From contig CP091064.1 in the NCBI GenBank assembly GCA_021907015.1, positions 2,852,001 through 2,916,000 on the forward strand: a stretch of DNA of 64,000 bases. Direction: 5' to 3'. Made by a program: the position numbers and the translations under genes. Every line of letters starts with the position of its first letter. The first letter of the stretch is position 1. The DNA is from Pectobacterium sp. PL152 (lineage in GTDB: Bacteria > Pseudomonadota > Gammaproteobacteria > Enterobacterales > Enterobacteriaceae). The notes under the pieces are model-generated. The model did no database searches and was not told the origin of the DNA. It was given only the letters and a program-made list of their open reading frames with translations. Shown in pieces: positions 1-9,478 of this stretch.

Positions 1-1239
1 GCGATTGACGGAGAAAAGACCGGGTTTGCTTATGCCGATCAGATTACGCTGAACGCATTGCACCAGAGTGCGCAGGCTGCGCGCAGCATTGTACGGGAAC
101 AGGGTACAGGCACGGCGCACACGCTGGGAGCGGTATCGCATAATGCGCTTTATCCAACGTTGAATCCGTTGGATAGCCTGACGCGTGAGGACAAAATTGC
201 GCTGTTGCAACGTGCCGACACAGTCGCGCGTGCCGCAGATGTGCGTGTACAGGAAGTGTCAGCCAGCCTGACCGGCGTGTATGAGCTGGTGCTGGTAGCG
301 GCGACAGACGGCACGCTAGCGGCGGATGTACGTCCGCTGGTTCGCCTGTCGATCAGCGTGCTGGTCGAATCTGAGGGCAAACGTGAACGCGGTTCCAGCG
401 GCGGCGGCCTGCGTGGCGGCTATGACTACTTCTGGGAAGTGGCGGACGGCGAAGCGCGTGTCGACGCCTGGGCCAAAGAAGCCGTGCGTATGGCGCTGGT
501 AAACCTGTCGGCGGTGGCCGCACCCGCAGGGCCGATGCCTGTGGTACTGGGCGCAGGCTGGCCGGGCGTGCTGTTGCATGAAGCAGTAGGCCACGGTCTG
601 GAAGGCGACTTTAACCGTCGCGGAACGTCAGTATTCAGCGGACAGATGGGGAAACTCGTCGCGTCAGAACTGTGCACGGTGGTAGATGATGGTACGTTGA
701 GCGGACGCCGTGGCTCCCTCTCAATGGACGATGAGGGCGTTCCGGGGCAGTACAACGTCCTGATCGAAAACGGGATTCTGAAAGGCTACATGCAAGACAA
801 GCTGAACGCTCGTCTGATGGGCGTTGCGCCGACGGGCAACGGTCGCCGCGAGTCTTATGCCCACTTGCCAATGCCGCGTATGACGAACACCTACATGCTG
901 GCCGGAAAATCCACGCCGGAAGAGATTATCTCCAGCGTTGAATACGGCCTGTATGCGCCAAACTTTGGCGGCGGTCAGGTTGATATCACTTCTGGCAAGT
1001 TCGTCTTCTCGACGTCCGAAGCGTACCTGATCGAAAAAGGTCGTATCACCACGCCAGTCAAAGGTGCCACGCTGATTGGCTCCGGTATTGAAGCAATGCA
1101 GCAGATCTCGATGGTCGGCAACGATCTGGCGCTGGATAAAGGCGTCGGCGTGTGCGGTAAAGAAGGGCAAAGCCTGCCTGTCGGCGTTGGCCAGCCTACG
1201 CTGAAGCTGGAAAGCCTGACCGTTGGCGGCACGGCGTAA
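1..1239 (+). CDS. tldD: TldD metalloprotease subunit, 5' end outside the window
   Basis: Large subunit of the TldD/TldE zinc protease, a cytoplasmic enzyme known from microcin B17 maturation, CcdA degradation and peptide trimming. The reading frame is open from base 1, so the true start lies upstream; about 412 residues are present against about 481 in E. coli, leaving roughly 70 N-terminal residues missing. The zinc-binding HEAVGH motif (HExxxH) is encoded at 577-594 and is followed by the glycine-rich C-terminal half typical of the family. An internal TTG at 58 is not the start. The partner subunit gene pmbA (tldE) lies only 6 kb away at 7489. The gene ends in a strong terminator shared with the convergent aaeR. 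Identity is very secure. Confidence 0.97.
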   Translation, partial: AIDGEKTGFAYADQITLNALHQSAQAARSIVREQGTGTAHTLGAVSHNALYPTLNPLDSLTREDKIALLQRADTVARAADVRVQEVSASLTGVYELVLVAATDGTLAADVRPLVRLSISVLVESEGKRERGSSGGGLRGGYDYFWEVADGEARVDAWAKEAVRMALVNLSAVAAPAGPMPVVLGAGWPGVLLHEAVGHGLEGDFNRRGTSVFSGQMGKLVASELCTVVDDGTLSGRRGSLSMDDEGVPGQYNVLIENGILKGYMQDKLNARLMGVAPTGNGRRESYAHLPMPRMTNTYMLAGKSTPEEIISSVEYGLYAPNFGGGQVDITSGKFVFSTSEAYLIEKGRITTPVKGATLIGSGIEAMQQISMVGNDLALDKGVGVCGKEGQSLPVGVGQPTLKLESLTVGGTA

Positions 1240-1253
1240 TTTGCTCTGAATTC

Positions 1254-2216
1254 TTATTTTTTAAAACCGCGCCTTATGAGCGCGGTTTTTTCCTCGCCAT
1301 GATCCTGTCGGTAACCCTGATATGTCAGGGCGACATTTTTGAAGTATTCCGTCATGTAGTTAATGCAGACCTGTACTTTTAGCGGCAGATTGTCTTTGCG
1401 GGTGTAGAGCGCATAGACCGGGCGCGGATCGGAGTGGTAGCGGTTAAATAAGATCTCAATTTCGCCGCGATTGATTTCATCCACGACCCACATGAGCGGC
1501 ACGTACGCGATACCTGCGCCAGCCTTGAGCCAACGTACCAGCGTTTGCGGATCGTTAGTGACAAAGCGCCCTTGTGGCGTGACGCGGGTTGAAATGCCTT
1601 CCGGGGCGATCAGCTCAAATTCGCTGTCGGGCCGCACGCTGTATTCCAGCCAGGAAAAATTCACCATATCTGCCGGTTTATCCGGCGTGCCGTGCTGTGC
1701 CAGATAGCTTTTGGCGGCACAGACCACCATTGGCATCGAGCCTAAGCGTTTTGAGAACAGGCTGGAATCCTGCAATGCGCCGACGCGGATAACGATATCC
1801 AGCCCGTCGGCAATCAGGTCGGGTGCGGGGATTCCCGTGACCAGATTGACGGACAAGCCGGGATATTCCTTCAGCATCGCGGCAGTCATGGTGGACAACA
1901 CATTCTGCGCCATCGTAGAAGAACTGCCGATGCGCAGTGTGCCGATTGGCGTATTGTTGAAAGCGTACAGCTGCTCATGGACCTCATGCGCCTCATGCAG
2001 CATGCGGCGACAGCCGTGATAGTAAATTTTCCCCGCTTCCGTCAGCCCAATGCTGCGTGTACTGCGGTTCAACAGCTTAATCTGTAGTTCATCTTCAAGC
2101 TTGGTGACGGTCTGGCTGACGGCGGATACGCTCATCTGTAACTGGCGGGCAGCCGCGGTAAAAGAACCAAATTCCACCACGCGGGCAAACACCGACATAC
2201 TCTTTAGTCTTTCCAT
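1254..2216 (-). CDS. aaeR: LysR-family regulator AaeR
   Basis: Transcriptional activator of the aaeXAB aromatic carboxylic acid efflux operon, which starts divergently at 2642. The 320-residue product has an N-terminal winged helix-turn-helix (about residues 1-60, with SFTAAARQLQMSVSAVSQ as the recognition region) and a C-terminal LysR effector-binding domain. It matches E. coli AaeR along most of its length but is about 11 residues longer. The extra C-terminal residues are encoded by the terminator hairpin shared with tldD. The ATG at 2216 fits the family N-terminus MERLK. LysR proteins of this type usually respond to the exported substrate (p-hydroxybenzoate in E. coli); that role is inferred from homology and position. 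Confidence 0.93.
   Translation of the reverse strand: MERLKSMSVFARVVEFGSFTAAARQLQMSVSAVSQTVTKLEDELQIKLLNRSTRSIGLTEAGKIYYHGCRRMLHEAHEVHEQLYAFNNTPIGTLRIGSSSTMAQNVLSTMTAAMLKEYPGLSVNLVTGIPAPDLIADGLDIVIRVGALQDSSLFSKRLGSMPMVVCAAKSYLAQHGTPDKPADMVNFSWLEYSVRPDSEFELIAPEGISTRVTPQGRFVTNDPQTLVRWLKAGAGIAYVPLMWVVDEINRGEIEILFNRYHSDPRPVYALYTRKDNLPLKVQVCINYMTEYFKNVALTYQGYRQDHGEEKTALIRRGFKK
1264..1292. terminator. Bidirectional terminator between tldD and aaeR, inside the aaeR 3' end
   Basis: ACCGCGC at 1266-1272 pairs with GCGCGGT at 1280-1286 around a 7-base loop. A T run follows on the plus strand and A/T-rich sequence lies on the other side. It should stop tldD transcripts. On the minus strand the hairpin is part of the last codons of aaeR. 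Confidence 0.8.
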
Positions 2217-2641
2217 TATTCACTCTGGCTTAAAAGTGATTTAGATCACACTATGTAGATAAGGTGATAATAAGCATCCATAATATAGCCTATCCGGTGA
2301 TGCCGGGTGGAGCATTGTCCGCCATCGCTCAAGTGGCAGCGTTACTTACAGGTGAACGCGAACAGATATCGTCCTTGCGGCTATACATGATTATTCACCG
2401 CCCAAGGCTACCCGATGATTGTGTTTATTTACCCAATATAGATCGTGCGCTGATTTCCCATCGCTAGTCAGCCCCTGCTGGCATCGCTATTCATCAGTTT
2501 AACGCTATCTCATTCGCTGGCAGCCAGCCTGCGGGATGAAGCGCTTTTGTCTATGCTGAACGTCAGTATCAGACAACATAATTTACCATCCGGTAGCGAA
2601 CCTGCGCGCTACCGCTACCTAATAGAAAAAAGGAAAAGAGG
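2217..2641. promoter_or_regulatory. aaeR-aaeX divergent intergenic region
   Basis: A 425-bp gene-free stretch between divergent aaeR and aaeX. It should hold the aaeXAB promoter and the AaeR binding sites. Apart from the CRP-like site near aaeR and the aaeX ribosome binding site (GGAAAAGAG just before 2642), I see no strong motif. A 67-codon open frame at 2264-2467 has no ribosome binding site or recognisable product and I do not call it a gene. Confidence 0.55.
2235..2250. promoter_or_regulatory. Candidate CRP-cAMP site upstream of aaeR
   Basis: AGTGATTTAGATCACA matches the CRP consensus TGTGA-N6-TCACA at all but the first base. It lies 18 bp before the aaeR start codon, so bound CRP could repress aaeR or act on the divergent aaeX promoter. 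Identified by eye only. Confidence 0.5.
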
Positions 2642-2845
2642 ATGAGTTCACTCCCGGTTATGGTGCTGTTCGGGCTGTCATTCCCCCCCGTATTTTTTGT
2701 CCTGCTGGTGTCATTGACTCTGTTTTTTGTCGTGAACCGCCTGCTGCAACCGACGGGTATCTATGACTTCGTCTGGCATCCGGCGCTGTTTAACAGCGCG
2801 CTGTTCTGCTGTTTGTTCTATTTACTCTTCCGTTACGGTCTGTGA
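2642..2845 (+). CDS. aaeX: Small membrane protein AaeX
   Basis: 67-residue inner-membrane protein, first gene of the aaeXAB operon. The sequence is dominated by two hydrophobic segments (about residues 5-29 and 45-64), as in E. coli AaeX, a DUF1656 protein of the same length. Its exact role is unknown; family members sit next to membrane-fusion and FUSC efflux genes. The ATG follows a purine-rich ribosome binding site. The stop is 7 bases before the aaeA start, consistent with cotranscription. Confidence 0.9.
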   Translation: MSSLPVMVLFGLSFPPVFFVLLVSLTLFFVVNRLLQPTGIYDFVWHPALFNSALFCCLFYLLFRYGL

Positions 2846-2852
2846 GGCGTCT

Positions 2853-3818
2853 GTGAAAGCGTTCTTTTTAACCCTATTTAGACAGCAGGCCGTGCTGATC
2901 AAAAAACTGAGCCGCGTAGCGATTACGCTGGTGATTGTGCTGTGCGCGATTGTCGCCATTTTCCGCGTCTGGGCGTTTTATACCGAATCGCCCTGGACGC
3001 GCGATGCCAAATTTACGGCGGATGTTGTCGCGATTGCACCGGATGTCAGCGGGTTGTTGAGCGATGTTCGCGTCACGGACAATCAACTGGTGAACAAAGG
3101 GGATGTGCTGTTTGTTATCGATCAGCCACGCTACCATCAGGCTGTCGCGCAGGCGGAAGCGGATGTCGCCTACTATCAGGCGCTGGTAACAGAAAAACGT
3201 CGGGAGTCAGGGCGTCGGGCGCGACTGGGCATCAGTGCGATGTCGCAGGAAAATATCGATCAGTCCAGTAATGCCCTGGAAACCGCCACGCACCAGCTTG
3301 CTAAAGCGCAGGCGGTGTTGTCACTGGCGCAACTGGAGCTGGAACGCACCGTGGTGCGTGCCCCTGCTGACGGCTGGGTGACCAACCTGCATGTGCAGAG
3401 CGGTGAGTTCATCGAACGCGGCAATACGGCGGTAGCGCTGGTGAAGAAGGATTCGTTCTATCTGCTGGCGTACATGGAAGAAACCAAGCTTGAAGGGGTT
3501 CGCCGCGGCTATCGTGCAGAAATCACGCCGTTGGGCAGCGAAAAGATATTTTACGGCACGGTGGATAGCGTAGCGGCTGGCGTGAATAACAGCAGCAGCA
3601 GCGCGAACAATAAAGGCCTGGCTAACGTGGATTCTAATCTGGAGTGGGTGCGTTTGGCGCAGCGTGTGCCGGTAAAAATTCGCCTCGATCGTCAAATGGG
3701 CGACCTCTATCCGGCTGGCACGACGGCAACCGTGGTGATCACGGGTGAACAGGTCAACAATGACAAAAAACCGTCGCCGCTTATCCGTCTCCTGTATCGC
3801 CTGCGTGAGTTCGGCTAA
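2853..3818 (+). CDS. aaeA: p-Hydroxybenzoic acid efflux membrane fusion protein AaeA
   Basis: Periplasmic adaptor (HlyD/EmrA type) of the AaeAB efflux system for aromatic carboxylic acids. About 321 residues: one N-terminal transmembrane anchor (about residues 20-40), the biotinyl-lipoyl half motif around [12 protein letters not shown], a coiled-coil hairpin, then a second lipoyl half at [12 protein letters not shown] place the start at GTG 2853, preceded by GAGG at a suitable distance and just after the aaeX stop; the frame is open further upstream but that extension would overlap aaeX. It is about 11 residues longer than E. coli AaeA at the N-terminus. Translation is probably coupled to aaeX and aaeB. 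Confidence 0.93.
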   Translation: MKAFFLTLFRQQAVLIKKLSRVAITLVIVLCAIVAIFRVWAFYTESPWTRDAKFTADVVAIAPDVSGLLSDVRVTDNQLVNKGDVLFVIDQPRYHQAVAQAEADVAYYQALVTEKRRESGRRARLGISAMSQENIDQSSNALETATHQLAKAQAVLSLAQLELERTVVRAPADGWVTNLHVQSGEFIERGNTAVALVKKDSFYLLAYMEETKLEGVRRGYRAEITPLGSEKIFYGTVDSVAAGVNNSSSSANNKGLANVDSNLEWVRLAQRVPVKIRLDRQMGDLYPAGTTATVVITGEQVNNDKKPSPLIRLLYRLREFG

Positions 3819-3826
3819 GTGAGGCG

Positions 3827-5818
3827 ATGATGAAAACGCCGTCGTTGACAGGCCCCGTGTTCTTTACGACACCGAAGTTTGCGCGCTTGCGCTTTGCTTT
3901 CAAACTGAGCTTTGCGATTGTGCTGTCCCTGTTTTTGGGGTTCCATCTCCAGTTGGAGACCCCGCGCTGGTCGGTGCTGACAGCGGCGATTGTCGCGGCC
4001 GGCCCGGCATTTGCCGCAGGCGGTGAGCCATTTTCTGGCGCCATTCGCCATCGTGGCATGCTGCGTGTCGTTGGCACGTTTATCGGCTGTATCGGCGCAC
4101 TTATCATCATTATTGCCACCGTTCGTGCACCGGTGGTGATGCTGATGCTGTGCTGTATTTGGGCTGGCCTCTGCACCTGGGTTTCCTCGCTGGTTAAAGT
4201 CGAAAACGCCTATGTGTTCGGGCTAGCGGGCTATACCGCGTTGATTATTATTGTGTCGACGCAGGGAACGCCGCTGCTGACGCCGCAGTTTGCCGTGGAG
4301 CGCTGTAGCGAGATTGTGCTGGGTATCGTCTGCGCCATTCTGGCGGATTTACTGTTCTCACCGCGTTCGATCAAACAGGATGTTGACCGCAGCATGGGTG
4401 AGCTGCTGGTGGATCAATACCGGCTACTGCAACTCAGCATGAACGGGGTGGAGAAAGACGCCATCGATGCGGCATGGCACGCGCTGGTGCGTAAAACGAC
4501 CGCGCTAAACGGCATGCATAGCAGCCTGATGCTGGAATCCTCGCGTTGGCAGAACAGTAATCGCCGCTTAACGTCGCTGCATACGCAATCACTCACGATG
4601 ATTACCCAGGCGTGTGAAACCTACCTGGTTTTGCAAGATGCTCCAACCCCTGTAAAAAGCAGCCTGAAACTGTTGTTGGATCAGCCTGTTGAGTCATTCC
4701 GCGATGTGCATTGCCGTGTGAAAGCATTGCGCCATCTGATTGCGGCTGATAGCCGCGATGTGCCGCCTACGCTGGTTAGCTGGGTGGGGGCTGCGACGCG
4801 CTATCTGCTGTTGGCAAAAGGGGTGCAGACCAACGGACGTATCACGACGATTGAAGCCGATGTGCTGAACAGCGAGGTGGAAATTAAAGCGCCATCAGCC
4901 GAAACCCATCATGCCATGATCAACGGCTTACGCACCGGCGTGGCGACGGCGCTGGGCTGCCTGTTCTGGCTGAGCACCGGCTGGACCTCTGGCAGCGTGT
5001 GTATGGTGATGATTGCGGTGGTGACATCGCTTGCCATGCGCTTACCGAATCCGCAGATGATGGCGAAGGATTTTCTTTTCGGGACGATCTACGCGCTGCC
5101 GCTGGGGGCGCTGATGTTCATGTTTATTATGCCGTCAACGCAGCAAAGTATGCTGCTGCTGTGCCTGAGCCTGGGAGCGATGGCTTTCTTCCTCGGGCTT
5201 GAAGTACAAAAGCGTCGGCTTGGTTCGCTGGGCGCATTAGCCAGTACGATCAATATCCTGGTGTTGGACAACCCGATGACGTTCCACATCAGCCAATTTC
5301 TGGACAGTGCGATCGGGCAGATCATCGGCTGTTTTCTGGCGTTGATGGTGATCCTGCTGATCCGAGATAACACCAAGGCGCATACGGGGAGAACGCTGCT
5401 GAACCGTTTTGTGTATGGCGCGGTTTCAGCGCTGACGACCAACACGACGCGGCGCAAGGAAAACCACCTGCCTGCGCTGTATCAACAGCTGTTCCTGCTG
5501 CTTAATCGCTTCCCTGACGATATTGCCAAGTATCGTCTCGCACTGTGGCTGATCATCATGCACCAGCGTCTGAGAACGCTGGATATTCCACAAAATGCGG
5601 CACTCTCTGCCTTTCATCGCCAGATTCGGGCGACGGCGGAGCAGGTGATTTTGGCCCGACGCGACACCACGCGCAGCCGCTATTTCACGCAACTGTTAGG
5701 CGAGCTTGAACGCTATCAGCAGATGCTGACGGAACAGCAGCTCCCCACGAGCGTCACTGCGCCGGTGGGACGATTGACTGGGATTCTGCGTGATTACCAG
5801 CACGCGCTGAGCAACTAA
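3827..5818 (+). CDS. aaeB: p-Hydroxybenzoic acid efflux pump subunit AaeB
   Basis: Inner-membrane transporter subunit of the AaeAB pump, FUSC/PET family, 663 residues against 655 in E. coli. Two clusters of membrane helices (about residues 20-180 and 370-490) are separated by a soluble domain, with a soluble C-terminal region, which is the family plan. ATG codons occur at 3827 and 3830; GAGGCG just upstream does not clearly separate them. It ends the aaeXAB operon, with only 8 bases between aaeA and aaeB. The exported substrates are hydroxylated aromatic acids in E. coli; in a plant-associated host, plant phenolics are a reasonable inference. Confidence 0.95.
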   Translation: MMKTPSLTGPVFFTTPKFARLRFAFKLSFAIVLSLFLGFHLQLETPRWSVLTAAIVAAGPAFAAGGEPFSGAIRHRGMLRVVGTFIGCIGALIIIIATVRAPVVMLMLCCIWAGLCTWVSSLVKVENAYVFGLAGYTALIIIVSTQGTPLLTPQFAVERCSEIVLGIVCAILADLLFSPRSIKQDVDRSMGELLVDQYRLLQLSMNGVEKDAIDAAWHALVRKTTALNGMHSSLMLESSRWQNSNRRLTSLHTQSLTMITQACETYLVLQDAPTPVKSSLKLLLDQPVESFRDVHCRVKALRHLIAADSRDVPPTLVSWVGAATRYLLLAKGVQTNGRITTIEADVLNSEVEIKAPSAETHHAMINGLRTGVATALGCLFWLSTGWTSGSVCMVMIAVVTSLAMRLPNPQMMAKDFLFGTIYALPLGALMFMFIMPSTQQSMLLLCLSLGAMAFFLGLEVQKRRLGSLGALASTINILVLDNPMTFHISQFLDSAIGQIIGCFLALMVILLIRDNTKAHTGRTLLNRFVYGAVSALTTNTTRRKENHLPALYQQLFLLLNRFPDDIAKYRLALWLIIMHQRLRTLDIPQNAALSAFHRQIRATAEQVILARRDTTRSRYFTQLLGELERYQQMLTEQQLPTSVTAPVGRLTGILRDYQHALSN

Positions 5819-5885
5819 TGTTGGGGGATACGGTATGCTCAGGGTTCTATCTATCTGGCGAGTTTTATTCAATGGGGAATGTTAT

Positions 5886-6215
5886 TTATTGAATTAAAAG
5901 CCTTTTGAATAGATGAGTTCTGAAGTCCCTTCTGGTATTGATAAACAGATGAATTAGAACGATGTTGTCGTCAAATTCGTACACGACTCTTGTTTGTCTG
6001 ACCAGTATGTATTTGACGTTTGTGACGCCAAGTTCTTTCAGTTCGTCAATATAGCTGCCACTTTGAGGAGTTTGCTTAATGCGCTGGATGGCTGCTTTGT
6101 ATTCTGCATTGATCGTGTTCCATACAGAATCGCCAAATTTTGCTCTGACATACTGCTTAATGTCTTTGAGTTCTTCCTTGGCACTGTCAAGGATGACAAT
6201 GTTTCTCATCACCAT
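5886..6215 (-). CDS. RelE/ParE-superfamily toxin
   Basis: About 109 residues, beginning MVMRNIVILDSAKEELKDI. The pattern of a short strand, two long amphipathic helices and an antiparallel sheet ending near VVYEFDDNIVLIHLFINTR is that of the RelE/ParE toxin fold. By family it either poisons gyrase (ParE) or cleaves mRNA (RelE); the sequence resembles ParE more, but I cannot decide. It lies 12 bases downstream of the Phd/YefM-type antitoxin gene on the same strand, the usual antitoxin-first order. ATG codons at 6215 and 6209 are both possible starts. The cassette is AT-richer than aaeB and yjgA on either side and looks acquired. Confidence 0.8.
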   Translation of the reverse strand: MVMRNIVILDSAKEELKDIKQYVRAKFGDSVWNTINAEYKAAIQRIKQTPQSGSYIDELKELGVTNVKYILVRQTRVVYEFDDNIVLIHLFINTRRDFRTHLFKRLLIQ

Positions 6216-6227
6216 CAGTCGTCCATT

Positions 6228-6473
6228 TCATCCAAAAGATTCCGCATCGGAATATTTACCTTCCGTAAACGCTTTTCTCCCCAACGCTAACAGCTTCAGC
6301 AAAGCAAATGTTTCTTGTTGTTTTTCATATTCCGTGATGTCCATAACCACCATTTTAGCTTCACCATTTTGGGTGATAATAATGGGTTCGGGGTTGACAG
6401 CGAACTCCTTGACGATCTCCGCTGCACTGGATTTTAGGTAGGTGATAGGTTTGATTTGCTCGGCAAGGGACAT
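6228..6473 (-). CDS. Phd/YefM-family antitoxin
   Basis: 81-residue protein with an N-terminal Phd/YefM DNA-binding domain (IKPITYLKSSAAEIVKE, then PIIITQNGEAKMVVMD) and a charged, flexible C-terminal toxin-binding tail. It should neutralise the RelE/ParE-type toxin encoded 12 bases downstream and, with it, repress the operon. AAGGA precedes the ATG at 6473. A TGTACA core, the operator core known for E. coli YefM, lies about 20 bases upstream. The pairing of a Phd/YefM-like antitoxin with a ParE-like toxin is common. Confidence 0.85.
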   Translation of the reverse strand: MSLAEQIKPITYLKSSAAEIVKEFAVNPEPIIITQNGEAKMVVMDITEYEKQQETFALLKLLALGRKAFTEGKYSDAESFG

Positions 6474-6494
6474 GATAATTCCTTGGTTTCTTTT

Positions 6495-6540
6495 TGTACA
6501 TAATGTGGCTTTTGGACAGAATACGAACCGAATTCTGTCC
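6495..6540. promoter_or_regulatory. Operator/promoter region of the toxin-antitoxin cassette
   Basis: TGTACA at 6495-6500 matches the operator core of YefM-type antitoxins. Further upstream a 9-bp inverted repeat, GGACAGAAT at 6514-6522 and ATTCTGTCC at 6532-6540, is separated by 9 bases. Both lie between the antitoxin start (6473) and yjgA. I infer autoregulation; the longer repeat could also be a terminator or insertion-site remnant. Confidence 0.5.
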
Positions 6541-6641
6541 TGTCAAGAAATTACCCGATGGTGCAAGAAAGCCAAAATATCTCTCATTGCGAGTATTGAT
6601 AAAGCACGGGATGAGTCATTCAGCTCATCCCACGTTAGCCG

Positions 6642-7193
6642 TCAGTCTGTGGTTTCAGCCAGTTCGCGCAGATATTGGAAGATCTGGCGGGCAGATTTCG
6701 GTGGCTTGTTTGCCGCTTTCTCTTTCTGGGCATTACGCACCAGAGAACGCAGCTGCTGACGGTCAGCATGGGGATACAGCGCCAGAATATCGGGGACCAC
6801 GTCGTCACCCTCTTCAATCAGACGGTCGCGCAACTGCTCCAGCTTGTGGAATAACGCCACCTGCTGATTATGGCGGTTGTTCAGTTTATCCAGCGCGGTT
6901 TGGATCGGCTCGGGATCGCGGGCGCGCAGCATTTTACCAATCAGCTGTAGCTGACGGCGACGGCCTTCTTTCTTTATCCGCTGTGCCAGTTCCACCGCCG
7001 CACGCAGATCGTCATCCAACGGGATCTTCTCCAGCGCGTTTTTGCCCAGATCGACCAGTTCCGCGCCGAGATCTTTCAGCGCTTCGGCATCGCGCTTTAT
7101 TTCACTTTTGCTGACCCAGATAATTTCATCATCTTCGTCGTCTTCTTGGTTATCTGGGACGTCATTCAGCCAGTCTTCGTACTTTTGCTTCAT
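6642..7193 (-). CDS. yjgA: Ribosome-associated protein YjgA (DarP)
   Basis: 183-residue DUF615 protein, the same length as in E. coli. YjgA/DarP binds late 50S ribosomal precursors and helps the peptidyl transferase centre mature. An acidic N-terminal tail (about residues 10-25, rich in Asp and Glu) precedes a helical, basic body, as in the family. It is divergent from pmbA, an arrangement conserved in enterobacteria. The ATG at 7193 starts MKQKYEDWL, as in E. coli. Identity is secure. Confidence 0.95.
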   Translation of the reverse strand: MKQKYEDWLNDVPDNQEDDEDDEIIWVSKSEIKRDAEALKDLGAELVDLGKNALEKIPLDDDLRAAVELAQRIKKEGRRRQLQLIGKMLRARDPEPIQTALDKLNNRHNQQVALFHKLEQLRDRLIEEGDDVVPDILALYPHADRQQLRSLVRNAQKEKAANKPPKSARQIFQYLRELAETTD

Positions 7194-7488
7194 GGTTGGC
7201 TCCTAAAAAGTGTCCAGGAGCAATGTCTAACGCTACGCGTAGCGGCTCCGGGATGGTGAACAGCGTGCCCACCAGAAAAAAAGAGGCTGATACTAACAGG
7301 TTTGGGCTTTGTGCGAAATTGTCCGTAGATCCTGTTAGACTAGAAAGCATCATGCTACACCATTTTATGCTCCTCATTCTTCACGTTACCTACGTGTTGG
7401 CTGTGTGAAGTATAGAGAGTATACGCCCCTTTGTGCTCGTTGCGGGGATGATGATGGTGAGCTTTCTTCCACTCATTATGGCAGAACA

Positions 7489-8829
7489 ATGACGATAACT
7501 ACTCAGGTTGCAGAGCAGCGTAAAGCGCTGGAGCTCGCGGTTGCTCAGGCGCTGGAACTGGCGCGTGCCGGTTCTGATGCGGCAGAAGTCGCGGTGACAA
7601 AAACGACAGGCATTAGCGTCAGTACCCGCTATGGTGACGTTGAAAATGTTGAATTCAATAGCGATGGTGCGCTGGGCATCACAGTTTATCATCAACAGCG
7701 TAAAGGCAGCGCATCGTCTACCGATCTCAGCCCGGATGCGATAGCGCGCACCGTACAAGCCGCGCTGGATATTGCGCGCTATACCTCTGTCGATCCGTTT
7801 GCTGGCCCGGCGGATCGCGATCTTCTGGCGTTTGACGCGCCGGATCTGGATCTGTTCCATCCGACCGAGTTGGATGCGGATCGCGGCATTGAGTTAGCCG
7901 CTCGCGCAGAACAGGCCGCATTACAGGCTGACAAGCGTATCACCAACACCGAAGGCGGCAGTTTTAACAGTCATTATGGCGTTAAGGTGTTCGGCAATAG
8001 CCATGGCTTGCTGAAAAGCTACTGCTCCAGCCGTCATTCCATGTCCAGCTGCGTGATTGCCGAAGTGAATGGCGATATGGAGCGGGATTATGCCTATACC
8101 GTTGGCCGTGCGCTGGATGATTTGCTTAGCCCTGAATGGGTGGGCGAAGAGTGCGCGCGCCGCACATTATCCCGTCTTTCACCGCGTAAACTGCCCACGA
8201 TGCAGGCTCCCGTGATGTTCTCTGCCGAAGTGGCGACAGGCCTGTTTGGCCATTTGGTTGGCGCGATCAGCGGCGGTAGCGTTTACCGTAAATCGACCTT
8301 CCTGCTGGACAAACTGGGTCAGCAGATTCTGCCAGAGTGGCTGACGATTGAGGAACAGCCGCATTTGCTCAAAGGGCTGGCTTCTACGCCGTTCGACAGC
8401 GAAGGCGTGCGGACGCAGGCGCGCGAAATTGTGAAGGCGGGCGTGTTGCAGACCTGGCTGATGACGAGCTACTCCGCACGTAAATTGGGGATGAAGAGCA
8501 CCGGTCATGCGGGTGGTATTCATAACTGGCGGATTGCCGGACAAGGTCTGGATTTCAACGGCATGCTGAAACAGATGGGCAAAGGCCTGCTGGTGACCGA
8601 GCTGATGGGGCAAGGCGTGAGCGGTGTGACGGGGGATTATTCCCGCGGGGCATCCGGCTTCTGGGTCGAAAACGGCGAAATTCAGTATCCGGTTAGTGAG
8701 ATTACGATCGCGGGTAACCTGAAAGACATGCTGCGCAATATTGTGACGGTGGGGAATGATATCGAAACCCGAAGCAATATCCAGTGTGGTTCCGTGCTGT
8801 TGCCTGATATGAAGATCGCTGGGGAATAA
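7489..8829 (+). CDS. pmbA: TldE/PmbA metalloprotease subunit
   Basis: Second subunit of the TldD/TldE protease; the zinc site lies in TldD, and PmbA forms the heterodimer. The 446-residue product matches E. coli PmbA (450) along its length, including GVRTQ and [16 protein letters not shown] in the C-terminal half. The frame is open from 7405, but homology (TTQVAEQRK onward) and length favour ATG 7489. A 14-codon open frame (7448-7492) overlaps this ATG through ATGA, so translation may be coupled. The partner tldD lies 6 kb away in the same direction. Confidence 0.94.
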   Translation: MTITTQVAEQRKALELAVAQALELARAGSDAAEVAVTKTTGISVSTRYGDVENVEFNSDGALGITVYHQQRKGSASSTDLSPDAIARTVQAALDIARYTSVDPFAGPADRDLLAFDAPDLDLFHPTELDADRGIELAARAEQAALQADKRITNTEGGSFNSHYGVKVFGNSHGLLKSYCSSRHSMSSCVIAEVNGDMERDYAYTVGRALDDLLSPEWVGEECARRTLSRLSPRKLPTMQAPVMFSAEVATGLFGHLVGAISGGSVYRKSTFLLDKLGQQILPEWLTIEEQPHLLKGLASTPFDSEGVRTQAREIVKAGVLQTWLMTSYSARKLGMKSTGHAGGIHNWRIAGQGLDFNGMLKQMGKGLLVTELMGQGVSGVTGDYSRGASGFWVENGEIQYPVSEITIAGNLKDMLRNIVTVGNDIETRSNIQCGSVLLPDMKIAGE

Positions 8830-8854
8830 ATCGGTTTTTCGTTGAGTAACCGTC

Positions 8855-8876
8855 GCCGTCGGCAGTGTCCGACGGC
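8855..8876 (+). terminator. Candidate terminator after pmbA
   Basis: GCCGTCGG at 8855-8862 and CCGACGGC at 8869-8876 form a perfect 8-bp stem with a 6-base loop, 25 bases after the pmbA stop. Only a weak T-rich tract follows, so termination may be partial. It lies between convergent pmbA and rnk. Confidence 0.6.
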
Positions 8877-8916
8877 TGTTACTCTATGCCGATAGTGGGC
8901 ATCGTACCCCGCGGCT

Positions 8917-9327
8917 TTAGCGGTGGTACTCGCCTGCGGCTTCAGGCTGATAGAGTAGTTCTAGTACTTCAATTCGCGTTTCTTCACCGTTTGGCAACTG
9001 CCAGGTGATCGAATTTCCCACATGCATTCCCAATAGTGCCGCGCCCAGCGGAGCCATCACCGACAGCGGTTCTTGGCTGTCCTTCACCGCGGCCGGATAA
9101 ACCAGCGTGCGGATGTGCTCTTCGTTGGTATTCAGATCGCGGAAACGCACCCGACTATTCATGGTGACGACATGTGAGGGAATCGAGGCTGAAGGCAGAA
9201 TTTCCGCCCGATCCAGCTCCTCATTCAACGCCTGTGCGATATCGCTGTCCGCAAAGGCGGGCTGCTCCAATAACATATCCAGACGTTCTGCATCCAATTC
9301 ACTGATTGTCAGGTTAGGTTTCGTCAT
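8917..9327 (-). CDS. rnk: Nucleoside diphosphate kinase regulator Rnk
   Basis: 136-residue member of the Rnk/GreA-GreB superfamily. The N-terminal half is a short coiled coil (about residues 1-50); the C-terminal half (about 51-130, with [20 protein letters not shown]) is the FKBP-like GreA/B C-terminal domain that binds RNA polymerase. In E. coli it affects Ndk levels and transcription. Length and sequence match E. coli Rnk. It is a single minus-strand gene convergent with pmbA; the next genes upstream on its strand end at a terminator at 9367-9393. Confidence 0.92.
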   Translation of the reverse strand: MTKPNLTISELDAERLDMLLEQPAFADSDIAQALNEELDRAEILPSASIPSHVVTMNSRVRFRDLNTNEEHIRTLVYPAAVKDSQEPLSVMAPLGAALLGMHVGNSITWQLPNGEETRIEVLELLYQPEAAGEYHR

Positions 9328-9366
9328 ACTCCTCTCCAGTTGGTATTTTCAGATGATATAAAAATA

Positions 9367-9393
9367 ACCCCCGCGCCCAAAGGAGCAGGGGGT
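9367..9393 (-). terminator. Terminator of the yrbG-to-npr gene cluster
   Basis: On the minus strand ACCCCC and GGGGGT form a GC-rich stem followed by TTATTTTTATATC, a good intrinsic terminator. It lies about 240 bases after the npr stop and before rnk, so it should end the long lpt-rpoN-npr transcript and insulate rnk. Confidence 0.7.
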
Positions 9394-9478
9394 ATAAGAA
9401 AATATTATGATTTATGTAGGTAGATAGTAGGAGGTTCGGAAGAGAAAGTGAAGCGATCCTTGTCACGAAGGCTGGCAG

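Noticed and set aside
2264-2467. 67-codon open frame between aaeR and aaeX
   Set aside because: No ribosome binding site, no known family, and it lies in the expected regulatory region.
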